This document shows, piece by piece, positions 24,306 through 33,388 of a DNA stretch of 64,000 nt. The stretch's first letter is position 1; every line of letters starts with the position of its first letter. A program made the translations under genes and the position numbers. Under the pieces are notes generated by a model that saw only the letters and a list, made by a program, of their open reading frames with translations, ran no database searches and had not been told where the DNA came from. Source of the DNA: Limimaricola sp027213785 (GTDB lineage Bacteria; Pseudomonadota; Alphaproteobacteria; Rhodobacterales; Rhodobacteraceae); NCBI RefSeq assembly GCF_050847355.1, contig NZ_CP193755.1:1054001-1118000 (forward strand), given 5' to 3'.

Positions 24306-26474
24306 ATGGCCGAGAGGATCGACAAGCACGGGCTGATGGTGGCGCCCGAGCTGGTGCAATTCATCAAGGAAGAGGCGCTTCCGGGGACGGGGATCGACGC
24401 CGACGACTTCTGGAAAGGCTTTGCCGCGCTGGCGCAGGAATTCGGGCCGCGCATCCGTGACGCGCTGTCGGTGCGCGCGAAGATGCAGGCCGAGATCGAC
24501 GCCTGGCATCTGAGCCGCAAGGGGCAGCAGATCGACCCGGCCGAATACCGGCAGATGCTGGAGGGCATCGGCTACCTGACGACCGAGGGCGATGATTTCG
24601 AGATCGGCACCGAGAACACCGATCCCGAGATCGCCACCACGCCCGGGCCGCAGCTGGTGGTGCCGATCACCAATGCCCGCTTCGCGCTCAACGCCGCGAA
24701 TGCGCGCTGGGGCAGCCTCTATGACGCGCTCTACGGCACCGATGCGCTGGGCAGCCTGCCGCAGGGCAAGGGCTATGACGAGGAGCGCGGCGCCGAGGTG
24801 ATCGCCTGGGGCCGCAAGCATCTCGACGAGGTCGCCCCGCTCGACGGCGCCTCCTGGGCCGAGATCGACCGGCTGGAGATCAAGGGCGGCACGCTGATCG
24901 GCTGCAAGGGCGATGCCGAGCACGGTCTCAAGGAGCCCGAGCAGTTCGCGGGCTCGAAGACCGACGGCAAGGCCGAGTTGCAGGTGCTGCTGGAAAAGAA
25001 CGGCCTGCTGATCGAGATCGTGGTCGATCCGTCGAGCCGGATCGGCGGCTCGGACCGCGCCGGCATCTCCGACATCCGGCTCGAGAGCGCGATCTCGACC
25101 ATCATGGATTGCGAGGATTCGGTCGCGGCGGTCGATGCCGAGGACAAGGTGCTGGCCTATCGCAACTGGCTCGGCCTGATGCAGGGCACGCTTTCGGCCA
25201 CCTTCCAGAAGGGCGGCGAGGAAATGACCCGCCGCATGGAGGGCGACCAGCACTTCACCGCGCCCGACGGCTCGGCCCGGACCGTCAAGGGCCGCTCACT
25301 GATGCTGGTGCGCAATGTCGGCCACCTGATGACCAACCCGGCGATCATCGGCAAGGATGACGAGCGCGAGATCTCCGAGGGTCTGATGGACGCGGTGATC
25401 ACCGTGCTCATCGCCATGCACGACCTGAAGAAGACCGAAGGTCCGCGCAACTCGGTGCATGGCTCGGTCTACATCGTGAAGCCGAAGATGCACGGCCCCG
25501 ACGAGGTGAAGCTTTCGGACGAGATGTTCTCCGCCGTCGAGAAGATGCTCGGCCTGCCGCAATACACGGTCAAGCTCGGCATCATGGACGAGGAGCGCCG
25601 CACTTCGGCCAACCTCAAGGAATGCATCCGTGCCGCGAAGAACCGGGTGGCCTTCATCAACACCGGCTTCCTCGACCGTACCGGCGACGAGATCCATACC
25701 TCGATGGAAGCCGGGCCGATGATCCCCAAGGGCGAGATGAAATCCTCGGCCTGGATCCAGTCCTACGAGGATCGCAACGTCGATATCGGCCTCGCTTGCG
25801 GGCTGCGCGGCAAGGCGCAGATCGGCAAGGGGATGTGGGCGATGCCCGACCGGATGGCCGATATGCTCGAGCAGAAGATCGGCCACCCGAAGGCCGGTGC
25901 GACCTGCGCCTGGGTGCCGTCTCCCACCGCCGCGACGCTGCACGCGACGCACTACCACCATGTCGACGTGCTGGCGCGGCAGGAGGAGATCGCCCAGGGC
26001 GGTGCCCGTGGCACGCTCGAGGACCTGCTGACGATCCCGCTCGCCACCGGTCGCAATTTCGACGATGCCGAAGTCACCCGCGAGATCGAGAACAACGCGC
26101 AGGGCATCCTCGGCTACGTGGTGCGCTGGATCGACCAGGGGGTCGGTTGCTCCAAGGTGCCCGACATCAACGATATCGGCCTGATGGAGGATCGCGCAAC
26201 CTGCCGGATCTCGTCGCAGGCGCTGGCCAACTGGCTGCATCACGGCATCGTCTCCAAGGAGCAGGTGATGGCCGCCATGAAAAAGATGGCCGAGGTGGTG
26301 GACCGCCAGAACGAGGGTGATCCGCTTTACAAGCCGATGGCCCCGCATTTCGACAGCCTCGCCTTCCAGGCGGCCTGCGACCTCGTCTTCGAGGGCCGCA
26401 AGCAGCCCTCGGGCTATACCGAGCCGGTGCTGCATCGCCGTCGCCTCGAACTCAAGAATCTGGAGAACGTCTGA
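24306..26474 (+). CDS. glcB: Malate synthase G
   Basis: Condenses glyoxylate with acetyl-CoA to give malate, used in growth on glycolate or two-carbon compounds. The 722-aa length is that of isoform G. Landmarks are the N-terminal HGLMVAPELVQFI, the catalytic-core stretch TIMDCEDSVAAVDAEDK, NTGFLDRTGDEIHTSMEAGP and the C-terminal CAWVPSPTAATLHATHYH. A ribosome-binding site (GAGGAGAC) precedes ATG 24306. Its stop overlaps the next start (TGATG). Confidence 0.96.
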   Translation: MAERIDKHGLMVAPELVQFIKEEALPGTGIDADDFWKGFAALAQEFGPRIRDALSVRAKMQAEIDAWHLSRKGQQIDPAEYRQMLEGIGYLTTEGDDFEIGTENTDPEIATTPGPQLVVPITNARFALNAANARWGSLYDALYGTDALGSLPQGKGYDEERGAEVIAWGRKHLDEVAPLDGASWAEIDRLEIKGGTLIGCKGDAEHGLKEPEQFAGSKTDGKAELQVLLEKNGLLIEIVVDPSSRIGGSDRAGISDIRLESAISTIMDCEDSVAAVDAEDKVLAYRNWLGLMQGTLSATFQKGGEEMTRRMEGDQHFTAPDGSARTVKGRSLMLVRNVGHLMTNPAIIGKDDEREISEGLMDAVITVLIAMHDLKKTEGPRNSVHGSVYIVKPKMHGPDEVKLSDEMFSAVEKMLGLPQYTVKLGIMDEERRTSANLKECIRAAKNRVAFINTGFLDRTGDEIHTSMEAGPMIPKGEMKSSAWIQSYEDRNVDIGLACGLRGKAQIGKGMWAMPDRMADMLEQKIGHPKAGATCAWVPSPTAATLHATHYHHVDVLARQEEIAQGGARGTLEDLLTIPLATGRNFDDAEVTREIENNAQGILGYVVRWIDQGVGCSKVPDINDIGLMEDRATCRISSQALANWLHHGIVSKEQVMAAMKKMAEVVDRQNEGDPLYKPMAPHFDSLAFQAACDLVFEGRKQPSGYTEPVLHRRRLELKNLENV

Positions 26475-26902
26475 TGAGCAAGCTCAACATCGACGCCGCG
26501 CGCACCATCATCCGTGAAACCCTCGCCAAGGCGCATGAGATGGGCCTGAAGCCCATGTCGGTGATCGTGCTCGACGCGGGTGGCCACCCGCTCGCCTTCG
26601 AGCGCGAGGACGGCGCATCGCCCGGCCGCTATGCCATCGCCGAGGGCAAGGCCTACGGCGCGGTGATGCTGGGCATGCCCGGCTCGGCGCAGATGGCGCG
26701 CGCCGAGGCGCAGCACTACTTCATGACCGCCGCCAACGGCGCCTTCGGCGGCAAGGTCGTGCCGGTCCCCGGCGGGGTGATCGTGCGCGGCGCCGATGGC
26801 GAAGTGCTGGGTGCGGTCGGGGTCACCGGCGACACCTCCGACAACGACGCCGAGGCGGCTCTGGCGGGGATCGCGGCGGCCGGGCTCACCGGCGCTGCCT
26901 GA
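26474..26902 (+). CDS. GlcG/HbpS-family heme-binding-like protein
   Basis: 142-aa protein of the GlcG/HbpS/PduO-C family: LAKAHEMGLKPMSVIVLDAGG at the N-terminus, the KAYGAVMLGMPG segment, and the C-terminal GVTGDTSDNDAEAALAGI. Members bind heme or cobalamin, or stabilise partner enzymes; GlcG is linked to glycolate genes in other bacteria. The TGATG overlap with glcB suggests coupled translation and a role in the same pathway (inference). A strong terminator follows. Confidence 0.85.
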   Translation: MSKLNIDAARTIIRETLAKAHEMGLKPMSVIVLDAGGHPLAFEREDGASPGRYAIAEGKAYGAVMLGMPGSAQMARAEAQHYFMTAANGAFGGKVVPVPGGVIVRGADGEVLGAVGVTGDTSDNDAEAALAGIAAAGLTGAA

Positions 26903-26965
26903 TCCTCGTTCCGGATAAGGGCGACTTTCGGGGCTGGTAATGTGCCTCGATTGACGGCGAATGTG

Positions 26966-27002
26966 CGCGCGGTCCGGGTCTCCCGGGCCGCGCGATGCTT
27001 TT
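26966..27002 (+). terminator. Rho-independent terminator after glcB-glcG
   Basis: 13-bp stem from 26966-26978 (left arm CGCGCGGTCCGGG) with one G-U pair, loop TCT, then ATGCTTTTC. It is well placed to end the glcB transcript. Confidence 0.7.
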
Positions 27003-27051
27003 CAGAAAGACCGTGGCTGTATATCTGTAAGGAGCAGCAACCGGAGCGATC

Positions 27052-27834
27052 ATGACCCGTCCCGTCATCGGAATCATCGGCAACAACCACGTCATCGACG
27101 GCCATTACGTCACCCATGGCGGGGGTGCGATGAACTCCTCCGCGGTGTCGCAGGTGGCAGGCGGCCTGCCACTGGTGATCCCGGCGGACCCCAAGCTCGT
27201 CTCGGTCGAGGAACTGCTGGAGGCCTGCGACGGCTTCCTGCTCACCGGCGGGCGGCCCAACGTGCACCCGGACGAATACGGCGAGGCGGAGACGCCGGCG
27301 CATGGGGCGTTCGATCGCTCGCGCGACGCCATCACCCTGCCGCTGGTGCGCGCCTGCGTCGAGCGCGGCCAGCCCTTTCTGGGCATCTGCCGCGGGTTTC
27401 AGGAGGTGAACGTGGCGATGGGCGGCTCGCTCTATCCCGAAATTCGCGACCTGCCGGGCCGTTCCAATCACCGAATGCCCCCCGACGGCACGCTTGAGGA
27501 GAAATTCGCGCTGCGCCATGTGGTGACGCTGAGCGAGGGGGGGCCGTTCCATCGGCTGTTCGGCGCACGCGAGGTGCTGACCAACACCCTGCACGGGCAG
27601 GGGGTCAAGCGGCCCGGCCGCCGTATCGTGATCGATGGCCACGCGCCGGACGGCACGCCAGAGGCGCTTTATGTCGAGGGTGCGCCGGGCTTTACCATGT
27701 CCGTGCAGTGGCACCCGGAGTGGAATGCCGGCGCCGACCCGGTCTCGCGGCCGCTGTTCGAGGCCTTCGGCGCGGCGGCGCGGGACTGGGCAGCCTGCAA
27801 GGGTGCCCCCGCCCAAGCGCGGCGCAGCGCCTGA
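27052..27834 (+). CDS. Gamma-glutamyl-gamma-aminobutyrate hydrolase-like protein (PuuD family)
   Basis: 260-aa class I glutamine amidotransferase-like hydrolase. The nucleophile Cys is in FLGICRGFQEVNVAMGGSLY near residue 112, and the His-Glu pair is in SVQWHPEW near 225. PuuD relatives free GABA in putrescine breakdown; other relatives cleave different gamma-glutamyl compounds, and no other putrescine-catabolism gene is adjacent. AAGGAG lies about 20 bases before ATG 27052, with GGAG closer. Confidence 0.87.
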   Translation: MTRPVIGIIGNNHVIDGHYVTHGGGAMNSSAVSQVAGGLPLVIPADPKLVSVEELLEACDGFLLTGGRPNVHPDEYGEAETPAHGAFDRSRDAITLPLVRACVERGQPFLGICRGFQEVNVAMGGSLYPEIRDLPGRSNHRMPPDGTLEEKFALRHVVTLSEGGPFHRLFGAREVLTNTLHGQGVKRPGRRIVIDGHAPDGTPEALYVEGAPGFTMSVQWHPEWNAGADPVSRPLFEAFGAAARDWAACKGAPAQARRSA

Positions 27835-27866
27835 GACGCTGCCGCTCGGTATCGGCCGGCACTTTG

Positions 27867-27925
27867 CGTATTTGAAGAAAGATGAATGGGAGGGCGTCCC
27901 CTTGGTTCATCTTTCCGTAAATACG
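27867..27925. repeat. Imperfect 20-bp hairpin between convergent genes
   Basis: CGTATTTGAAGAAAGATGAA pairs with TTCATCTTTCCGTAAATACG (17 of 20) around a 19-base loop, between the stops of the PuuD-like gene and dnaE2. It probably ends transcription in both directions. The left arm recurs almost exactly, in reverse, at 41836-41863. Confidence 0.6.
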
Positions 27926-27939
27926 AATGGCGCAACATC

Positions 27940-30900
27940 TCAGTGAAAATCCCGGCTTTTCGGCAGGATGCGCGCATTGCGGGGATGCCCGTTCGTGGGC
28001 GCGTCGCTGCCGCGCGCCGAGCCCTGCACCGGGTTCTTCACCGCGTCGGCATGGCTCAACGGCGGGACGAGGCCGCCGGGCGCGAGCCGAGTGAGCGCGT
28101 CGGAGCGGTCCTCCAGCCGCTGCGCCACGAAATGCACGATCTCCACGTCGCGCTGCACGTAGCCTTCGACCACCAGAAGCCGTGCCTGCATCACCACGCG
28201 GCGGAACTGCGCCATCACCTTGGGCCAGACCACGATGTTGGCCACGCCCGTCTCGTCCTCGAGCGTGATGAAGCACACCCCCTTGGCGCTGCCCGGTTTC
28301 TGCCGGATCAGCACCAGCCCGGCGAGCTTCAGCCGCCGGCCCTGATCTGCGCGGTTCAACTCGGCGGCGCTGGCATAGCCTTGCGTGGCCAGGCTGCGGC
28401 GCAGGAAAGCCATGGGATGCGCCTTCAGCGACAGCCGCAGCGTCTGGTAGTCGGCCACCACCTGCTCGCAGACCGGCATGGCCGGCAGCGGCACCGGCAC
28501 CTCCGCGCCTTCGTCGCGTGCCTCCCGAAACAGCGGCAGGTCGGGCGCATCGCGCAGACCCCGCGTTTCCCATAGCGCCTGTCGGCGGTCGAGAAACATC
28601 GAACGCATCGCATCCGCCTGGGCCAGCCTGCGCACCGTCTCCGCGCCGATCCCGGTGCGGCTCTTCAGCGCCTCGGGGGTCTCGAAGGGCGCATCACGCG
28701 CCGCCACGATCCGCGCCGCCGTCTCGGCCGCGAGCCCGCCCACCATGCGCAGCCCCAGCCGCACCGCGAAGCCGCCCGTCGAAATCGGCTCGAGCGTGCA
28801 GTCCCAGTCCGACATGTTCACGTCCACCGGTCTGACCTCGACCCCATGCTCGCGCATGTCGCGCACGATCTGCGCGGGGGCGTAGAAGCCCATCGGCTGG
28901 CTGTTCAGCAGCGCCGCGCCGAAGGCGCCGGGAAAATGGCATTTCAGCCATGACGAGACATAGACCAGATGCGCGAAGCTTGCCGCGTGGCTCTCGGGAA
29001 AGCCGTATTCGCCAAACCCTTTGATCTGCTCGAAGCAGCGCGTCGCGAACGCCTCGTCATAGCCGCGTGCCACCATCCGCCCGACCATCTTCTCCTGCAA
29101 AAGCGCGATCGTGCCACGAGATCGGAAGGTCGCCATGGCCTTGCGCAACTCGTTCGCCTCGGCGGGCGAAAACCGGGCCGCGTCGATGGCGATCTTCATC
29201 GCCTGTTCCTGAAAGATCGGCACGCCCAGCGTCCGGCCAAGGATCGACTTCAACTCCTCGGGGTCGTGCGGCGCGCCGGGCGAGGGGTATTCGACCGCCT
29301 CCTCGCCGGCGCGGCGGCGCAGGTAGGGATGCACCATGTCGCCCTGGATCGGGCCGGGGCGGACGATGGCGACCTGAATGACGAGGTCGTAGAAGGAGCG
29401 CGGGCGCAACCGCGGCAGCATGTTCATCTGCGCCCGGCTCTCGACCTGGAACACGCCAAGACTGTCGGCGCGGCACAGCATGTCGAAGACGCGCGGGTCC
29501 TCGCGCGGGATCGAGGCGAGGTCCTCGCGCCGCCCCCAATGCGCCGCTACCAGGTCAAGGCTCTTGCGGATGCAGGTCAGCATGCCGAGCGCGAGGATAT
29601 CCACCTTGAGGATGCCCAGCGCGTCGATGTCGTCCTTGTCCCACTCGATGAAGCTGCGATCGGGCATGGCGCCGTTGCCGATCGGCACGGTCTCGGTCAG
29701 GGGCCGTTCTGTCAGGATGAAGCCGCCGACATGCTGGGAGAGGTGGCGCGGCATTCCCACCAACTGCCCGGCGATCAGCAGCGCCTTGCGCAGCAGCGGA
29801 TCGGTAGGATCGAGCCCGGCCTCGCGCACGTTCTCCTCGGCGATGCCGCTGCCCCAGTGGCCCCAGACGGTCTTGGCCAGCGCGCCGGTCACGTCCTCGG
29901 ACAGCCCCATCACCTTGCCCACCTCGCGGATCGCGGATCGGGGGCGGTAATGGATCACCGTGGCGCAGAGCCCCGCGCGCGCGCGGCCGTACTTGGCATA
30001 GATGTGCTGGATCACCTCCTCGCGCCGCTCATGCTCGAAATCGACGTCGATATCGGGCGGCTCCTTTCGCTCGTCGGAAATGAAGCGCTCGAACAGCAAC
30101 TGGTGCTGCGCCGGGTCGACAGCGGTGATGCCCAGCACGAAGCACACGGCCGAGTTCGCCGCCGATCCGCGTCCCTGGCACAGGATCGGCGGCTGTGCCT
30201 TTTCCCGCGCGAAGCGGATGATGTCGTGAATGGTGAGGAAATAGCGTGCGATGTCGAGCCGGCCGATCATCGCCAGTTCCTTGCGCAGCACAGTATGGGT
30301 GGCGGGGGGAATGCCCTCGGGCCAGCGTGCCGCCGCCCCTGCCCATGTCAGTTTTTCGAGATAGTCCTGCGGGCTGCGGCCTTCGGGCACCACCTCGCGT
30401 GGATACTCGTATGCCAGTTCCTCCAAGTCGAACCGGCAAGCATCGGCGATCTCGCGCGTGGCGCGGATCGCATGCGGCCACTCCGCGAAAAGCCGCATCA
30501 TCGTTTCCGGCGATTTCAGGTGCCGCTCGGCATTGGGCAGCAGCCGGTCGCCGGCCTCCGCCAGAACCATCCCCTCGCGGATGCAGGTCATCACATCCTG
30601 CAGCGGCCGCCGTTCGGGCGCATGATACAGCACGTCATTGGTCGCCATCAGCGACAGCCCGGCGTCGCGGGTCATGCGGTCAAGCGCGTTGATCCGGGCC
30701 CGGTCGCAGCCCCGGTAGAGATAGGAGGCCGCGACATGGCCGAGGCCGGGCAAGCGTCGCACAAGCCGGGGCAGGGCGCTCCCGAGCCCTGCAAGGTCGT
30801 CCGGCGGCAACAGGATGAGCTTCAGCCCCTCGGCATGCTCGGCCAAATCGCCAAGGGTGATCTCGCAGATCCCCTTCTTCTGCCAGCGTCCCTCCGGATC

Positions 30901-31263
30901 GCGCATCTTGCCCTTGGACAGCAGCACCGAGAGCCGGCCATAGGCGGCGCGGTCGGTAGGATAGGCGAGGAACGTCTCGCCGGTGGTCAAGACGAGCCGC
31001 GCGCCGATTACCGGCCGCAGGTTTACCTTCTTCGCTGCGATATGCATCCGGACCACGCCTGCCAGCGTGTTCAGATCGGCGATGCCCAGCGCGTCATAAT
31101 TCTGGTGCCAGCCCTGTACCGCGAGTTCGACAGCGTCGGAGGCACCGCGCAGGAAGGAAAAGCAGGTGGCGAGGCCCAACTCGACATATGGCGCGGCCGG
31201 GTTCGGCGGGAAGTTTTCCTCCGAGGATACCTCGCGACGCGGCGGCTTCTCGATCTCCGGCAT
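27940..31263 (-). CDS. dnaE2: Error-prone DNA polymerase DnaE2 (ImuC)
   Basis: Alpha-subunit-like C-family polymerase that carries out translesion synthesis after DNA damage, together with ImuA and ImuB. 1107 aa. The PHP domain is at the N-terminus (YVELGLATCFSFLRGAS, then ALGIADLNTLAGVVR), the polymerase core includes DIDVDFEHERREEVIQHIY with the catalytic Asp residues, and the OB-fold near the C-terminus contains LAGLVLIRQKPGSAKGV. ATG 31263 (MPEIEKPP) is the best start; the upstream open frame runs through two palindromes. Third gene of the imuA-imuB-dnaE2 cassette, 70 bases after imuB. Confidence 0.94.
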   Translation of the reverse strand: MPEIEKPPRREVSSEENFPPNPAAPYVELGLATCFSFLRGASDAVELAVQGWHQNYDALGIADLNTLAGVVRMHIAAKKVNLRPVIGARLVLTTGETFLAYPTDRAAYGRLSVLLSKGKMRDPEGRWQKKGICEITLGDLAEHAEGLKLILLPPDDLAGLGSALPRLVRRLPGLGHVAASYLYRGCDRARINALDRMTRDAGLSLMATNDVLYHAPERRPLQDVMTCIREGMVLAEAGDRLLPNAERHLKSPETMMRLFAEWPHAIRATREIADACRFDLEELAYEYPREVVPEGRSPQDYLEKLTWAGAAARWPEGIPPATHTVLRKELAMIGRLDIARYFLTIHDIIRFAREKAQPPILCQGRGSAANSAVCFVLGITAVDPAQHQLLFERFISDERKEPPDIDVDFEHERREEVIQHIYAKYGRARAGLCATVIHYRPRSAIREVGKVMGLSEDVTGALAKTVWGHWGSGIAEENVREAGLDPTDPLLRKALLIAGQLVGMPRHLSQHVGGFILTERPLTETVPIGNGAMPDRSFIEWDKDDIDALGILKVDILALGMLTCIRKSLDLVAAHWGRREDLASIPREDPRVFDMLCRADSLGVFQVESRAQMNMLPRLRPRSFYDLVIQVAIVRPGPIQGDMVHPYLRRRAGEEAVEYPSPGAPHDPEELKSILGRTLGVPIFQEQAMKIAIDAARFSPAEANELRKAMATFRSRGTIALLQEKMVGRMVARGYDEAFATRCFEQIKGFGEYGFPESHAASFAHLVYVSSWLKCHFPGAFGAALLNSQPMGFYAPAQIVRDMREHGVEVRPVDVNMSDWDCTLEPISTGGFAVRLGLRMVGGLAAETAARIVAARDAPFETPEALKSRTGIGAETVRRLAQADAMRSMFLDRRQALWETRGLRDAPDLPLFREARDEGAEVPVPLPAMPVCEQVVADYQTLRLSLKAHPMAFLRRSLATQGYASAAELNRADQGRRLKLAGLVLIRQKPGSAKGVCFITLEDETGVANIVVWPKVMAQFRRVVMQARLLVVEGYVQRDVEIVHFVAQRLEDRSDALTRLAPGGLVPPLSHADAVKNPVQGSARGSDAPTNGHPRNARILPKSRDFH

Positions 31264-31274
31264 CAGCGTGGTCC

Positions 31275-31294
31275 CGGTCTTTTGCAAAAGACCG
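31275..31294. repeat. 20-bp perfect palindrome upstream of dnaE2
   Basis: CGGTCTTTTG directly followed by its reverse complement CAAAAGACCG, 11 bases before the dnaE2 start on the minus strand. It forms a pair with the palindrome at 31297-31318. Confidence 0.6.
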
Positions 31295-31296
31295 TG

Positions 31297-31318
31297 CCGG
31301 AGTTTTGGAAAACTCCGG
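31297..31318. repeat. 22-bp palindrome between imuB and dnaE2
   Basis: CCGGAGTTTT and AAAACTCCGG around a central GG. Two bases separate it from the palindrome at 31275-31294. In RNA either could form a tight stem in the imuB-dnaE2 gap. Confidence 0.6.
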
Positions 31319-31333
31319 TTCTGTCGTATCGGC

Positions 31334-33184
31334 TCATGCAAAAACCCCGTGCACGAACCAGCGGGGCTCGGCACCGCGCCCATCGCCAAGAAGCCCCTCG
31401 CGGTAGAGCCAGAAGCGCCGGCCGGTGTGGTCCTCGATGCGGAAATAGTCGCGCAGGCGCGTACCCGGCCGATCGCGCCACCATTCCGGTGCGATCCGCT
31501 CGGGTCCCGCGAAGCGCGCCACGCGCAGCCGCTGGCGGCGCCAGAGGAGCTGCGCGGGCGGGCCTTCCGGAACGGCGTAGAGCACGCGCACCTCCTCGGG
31601 AGGTTCGAACAGCCGCAGCGGGCGATGCGCGCGCGGTGGAAAGGCGCGCCGTGGCAAATGCAGCGCCGGGCACCACAGCATCTGCCGCTCGGGGAGGTGG
31701 CTCGGCATTGGCAGGGGCCGGGTCAGGGTGCTCATGCCGAAGCGTGCCGAGAGGCGGTCGATCAGCCGCGCGAGATCCTCGGCATCATCGGCCGTCCCGT
31801 CGAGCCGGCGCTGGCGCTCGGGCAGCGCTTCGGCCACCAGCGCGGCCAGCGTGATCAGGTCGAAGCCGAAGCCGGGATCGAGGCCGTCGAGCCGCCCTTC
31901 GAACAGTCGCACCATGTGAGCGGGATCGAGCGAGGGCTGCGAGGTCGCGGCCTGCGCCTGTGCCACCTCGCCATCGGTGCGGTAAAGCGCCAGTCCGAGC
32001 CGCCGGGCGCCGAAGCCCGCCGCGACGAGCCCGGCGCAGAGCTCTTCGGCCAGCGCGGGCAGATGCGGCACCGGATCGATCACCGGCTCCGCGAGCCGGG
32101 TCTGCACGGCGAAGCGCGGCGGGTCGTCTGGGCTGTCGACCGGTTCGGGCGTGCGGCCGGAAAGCTGATCGAGGCGCAGGAGCGGGTCCGCCCCGGGCGC
32201 GCCTGCGCGAAACCGGCGCGCGAGCGAGAGGCGCGGCACGGCGCGCAGCGCGCCGATGGTCGAGAGGCCAAGCCGGTCGAGCAGTTGCACGGTGGCGGCG
32301 TCGAGCCGCAGCGCCGCCACGGGCAGCGGATCGGTGCGCGCGAACAGCGCGTCAGGATCGCAGATCGCCGGGGCGAAGCGGGCCAGCGCCCAAGCCGCGC
32401 CGCGCGTGGGGGCAATGGCGGTCCGGGCGGTGAGACCGAGGCCCGCCAGGCGGTTCTCGATCTCGGCCCGCATCGCCGCCTCGCCGCCCCAGAGATGTTC
32501 CGAGCCGGTGATGTCCATGATCAGCGCGTCGGTTCCGTCCATCGCGGTCCAGGGACACCAGCGCCGGGCCCAGAGCATGAGCCGTTCCAGCGCCGCCGTG
32601 TCGGCGCGGGGCTCGGCAAAGGCGGTGCGCAGCTCGGGGCAGAGCGCGCGCATGTCGACGACGCGCGCGCCCGGGCCGATCCCCAGCGCCTCGGCGGCCG
32701 CGTTCACCGCGTGGATCACCGGTCCGTGCGGCCCCTCGATTGCCAGCGCCAGCGGCACGTCATCGGGCAGGGCCCGGCCGTGCCGCGCCGCATGGGCCTG
32801 CCAGCGCTCGATGGCAAAGCGCGGCAGGTGCAGCGACAGGATACGCCGCGCCATGATGCCTCGGGCAGCCTCGGCCTCGCCGGGCGTCGTCGATCCGCCC
32901 GACATGCAGCCGGTCCCCTGGGGCCGCCCGCCAGCCGCATCCGGCCCGGCGCGCCAGCGCGGGCGGGGCATCCCCACCGGTGTGAAAACCTCCTGCTCCT
33001 GCTTCTGTTTCGACGCTGCCGGCTCGGCCGGTGTCGCGCCTTCGGCCCCCGATGTGGCCTCGGTCGCCGCGCGCAGTGCCTCGGCCGCCCGCGCAAGGCG
33101 GCGGGGGTCGGCGGCGCGGGGCCGGGCTTCGGTCGTTCGAGGCGCGGAAAAGGCGAGGACGGGCAGCTTGTCCTCGCCACTCAT
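31334..33184 (-). CDS. imuB: ImuB, inactive Y-family polymerase-like mutagenesis protein
   Basis: Y-family polymerase relative that bridges DnaE2 and the sliding clamp in damage-induced mutagenesis. The recognisable protein starts at MARRILSLHLPRFAIERW (ATG at 32854); MDITGSEHLWGG stands where active polymerases have the SIDE motif region, and a helix-hairpin-helix (LDRLGLSTIGALRAV) follows. The C-terminal part (RDYFRIEDHTGRRFWLYREG) is typical of ImuB. From ATG 33184 the protein is 616 aa and has an extra 110-residue, Ala/Pro-rich N-terminus; whether this is translated is unclear. imuA lies upstream and dnaE2 downstream. Confidence 0.87.
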   Translation of the reverse strand: MSGEDKLPVLAFSAPRTTEARPRAADPRRLARAAEALRAATEATSGAEGATPAEPAASKQKQEQEVFTPVGMPRPRWRAGPDAAGGRPQGTGCMSGGSTTPGEAEAARGIMARRILSLHLPRFAIERWQAHAARHGRALPDDVPLALAIEGPHGPVIHAVNAAAEALGIGPGARVVDMRALCPELRTAFAEPRADTAALERLMLWARRWCPWTAMDGTDALIMDITGSEHLWGGEAAMRAEIENRLAGLGLTARTAIAPTRGAAWALARFAPAICDPDALFARTDPLPVAALRLDAATVQLLDRLGLSTIGALRAVPRLSLARRFRAGAPGADPLLRLDQLSGRTPEPVDSPDDPPRFAVQTRLAEPVIDPVPHLPALAEELCAGLVAAGFGARRLGLALYRTDGEVAQAQAATSQPSLDPAHMVRLFEGRLDGLDPGFGFDLITLAALVAEALPERQRRLDGTADDAEDLARLIDRLSARFGMSTLTRPLPMPSHLPERQMLWCPALHLPRRAFPPRAHRPLRLFEPPEEVRVLYAVPEGPPAQLLWRRQRLRVARFAGPERIAPEWWRDRPGTRLRDYFRIEDHTGRRFWLYREGLLGDGRGAEPRWFVHGVFA

Positions 33185-33388
33185 CGTCGGCGTCCGCTCT
33201 GTGCGATGCGCGAATGCGCTCGGACTGCCTCGGGCGGCGCGGGCCATGGCAATGCGCGGCGCGGCGTCCCCCAGAACACCGCCCCTGTCATCGCCTCGCC
33301 CTCGAGGCCGTCGCGAAAGCGCGCGTCACGGCCGGTCTCTCGCACTCGGAATGCCTGTGGGCCGGATGCCGGCCCAGCCCGGCAGGGC

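Noticed and set aside
23789..24568. Upstream extension of the pepN frame
   Set aside because: Runs antisense through the small membrane-protein gene and into glcB; aminopeptidase similarity begins at 23788.
28969..31854. 961-codon plus-strand frame across dnaE2
   Set aside because: Antisense shadow of a clear polymerase gene, no domain seen.
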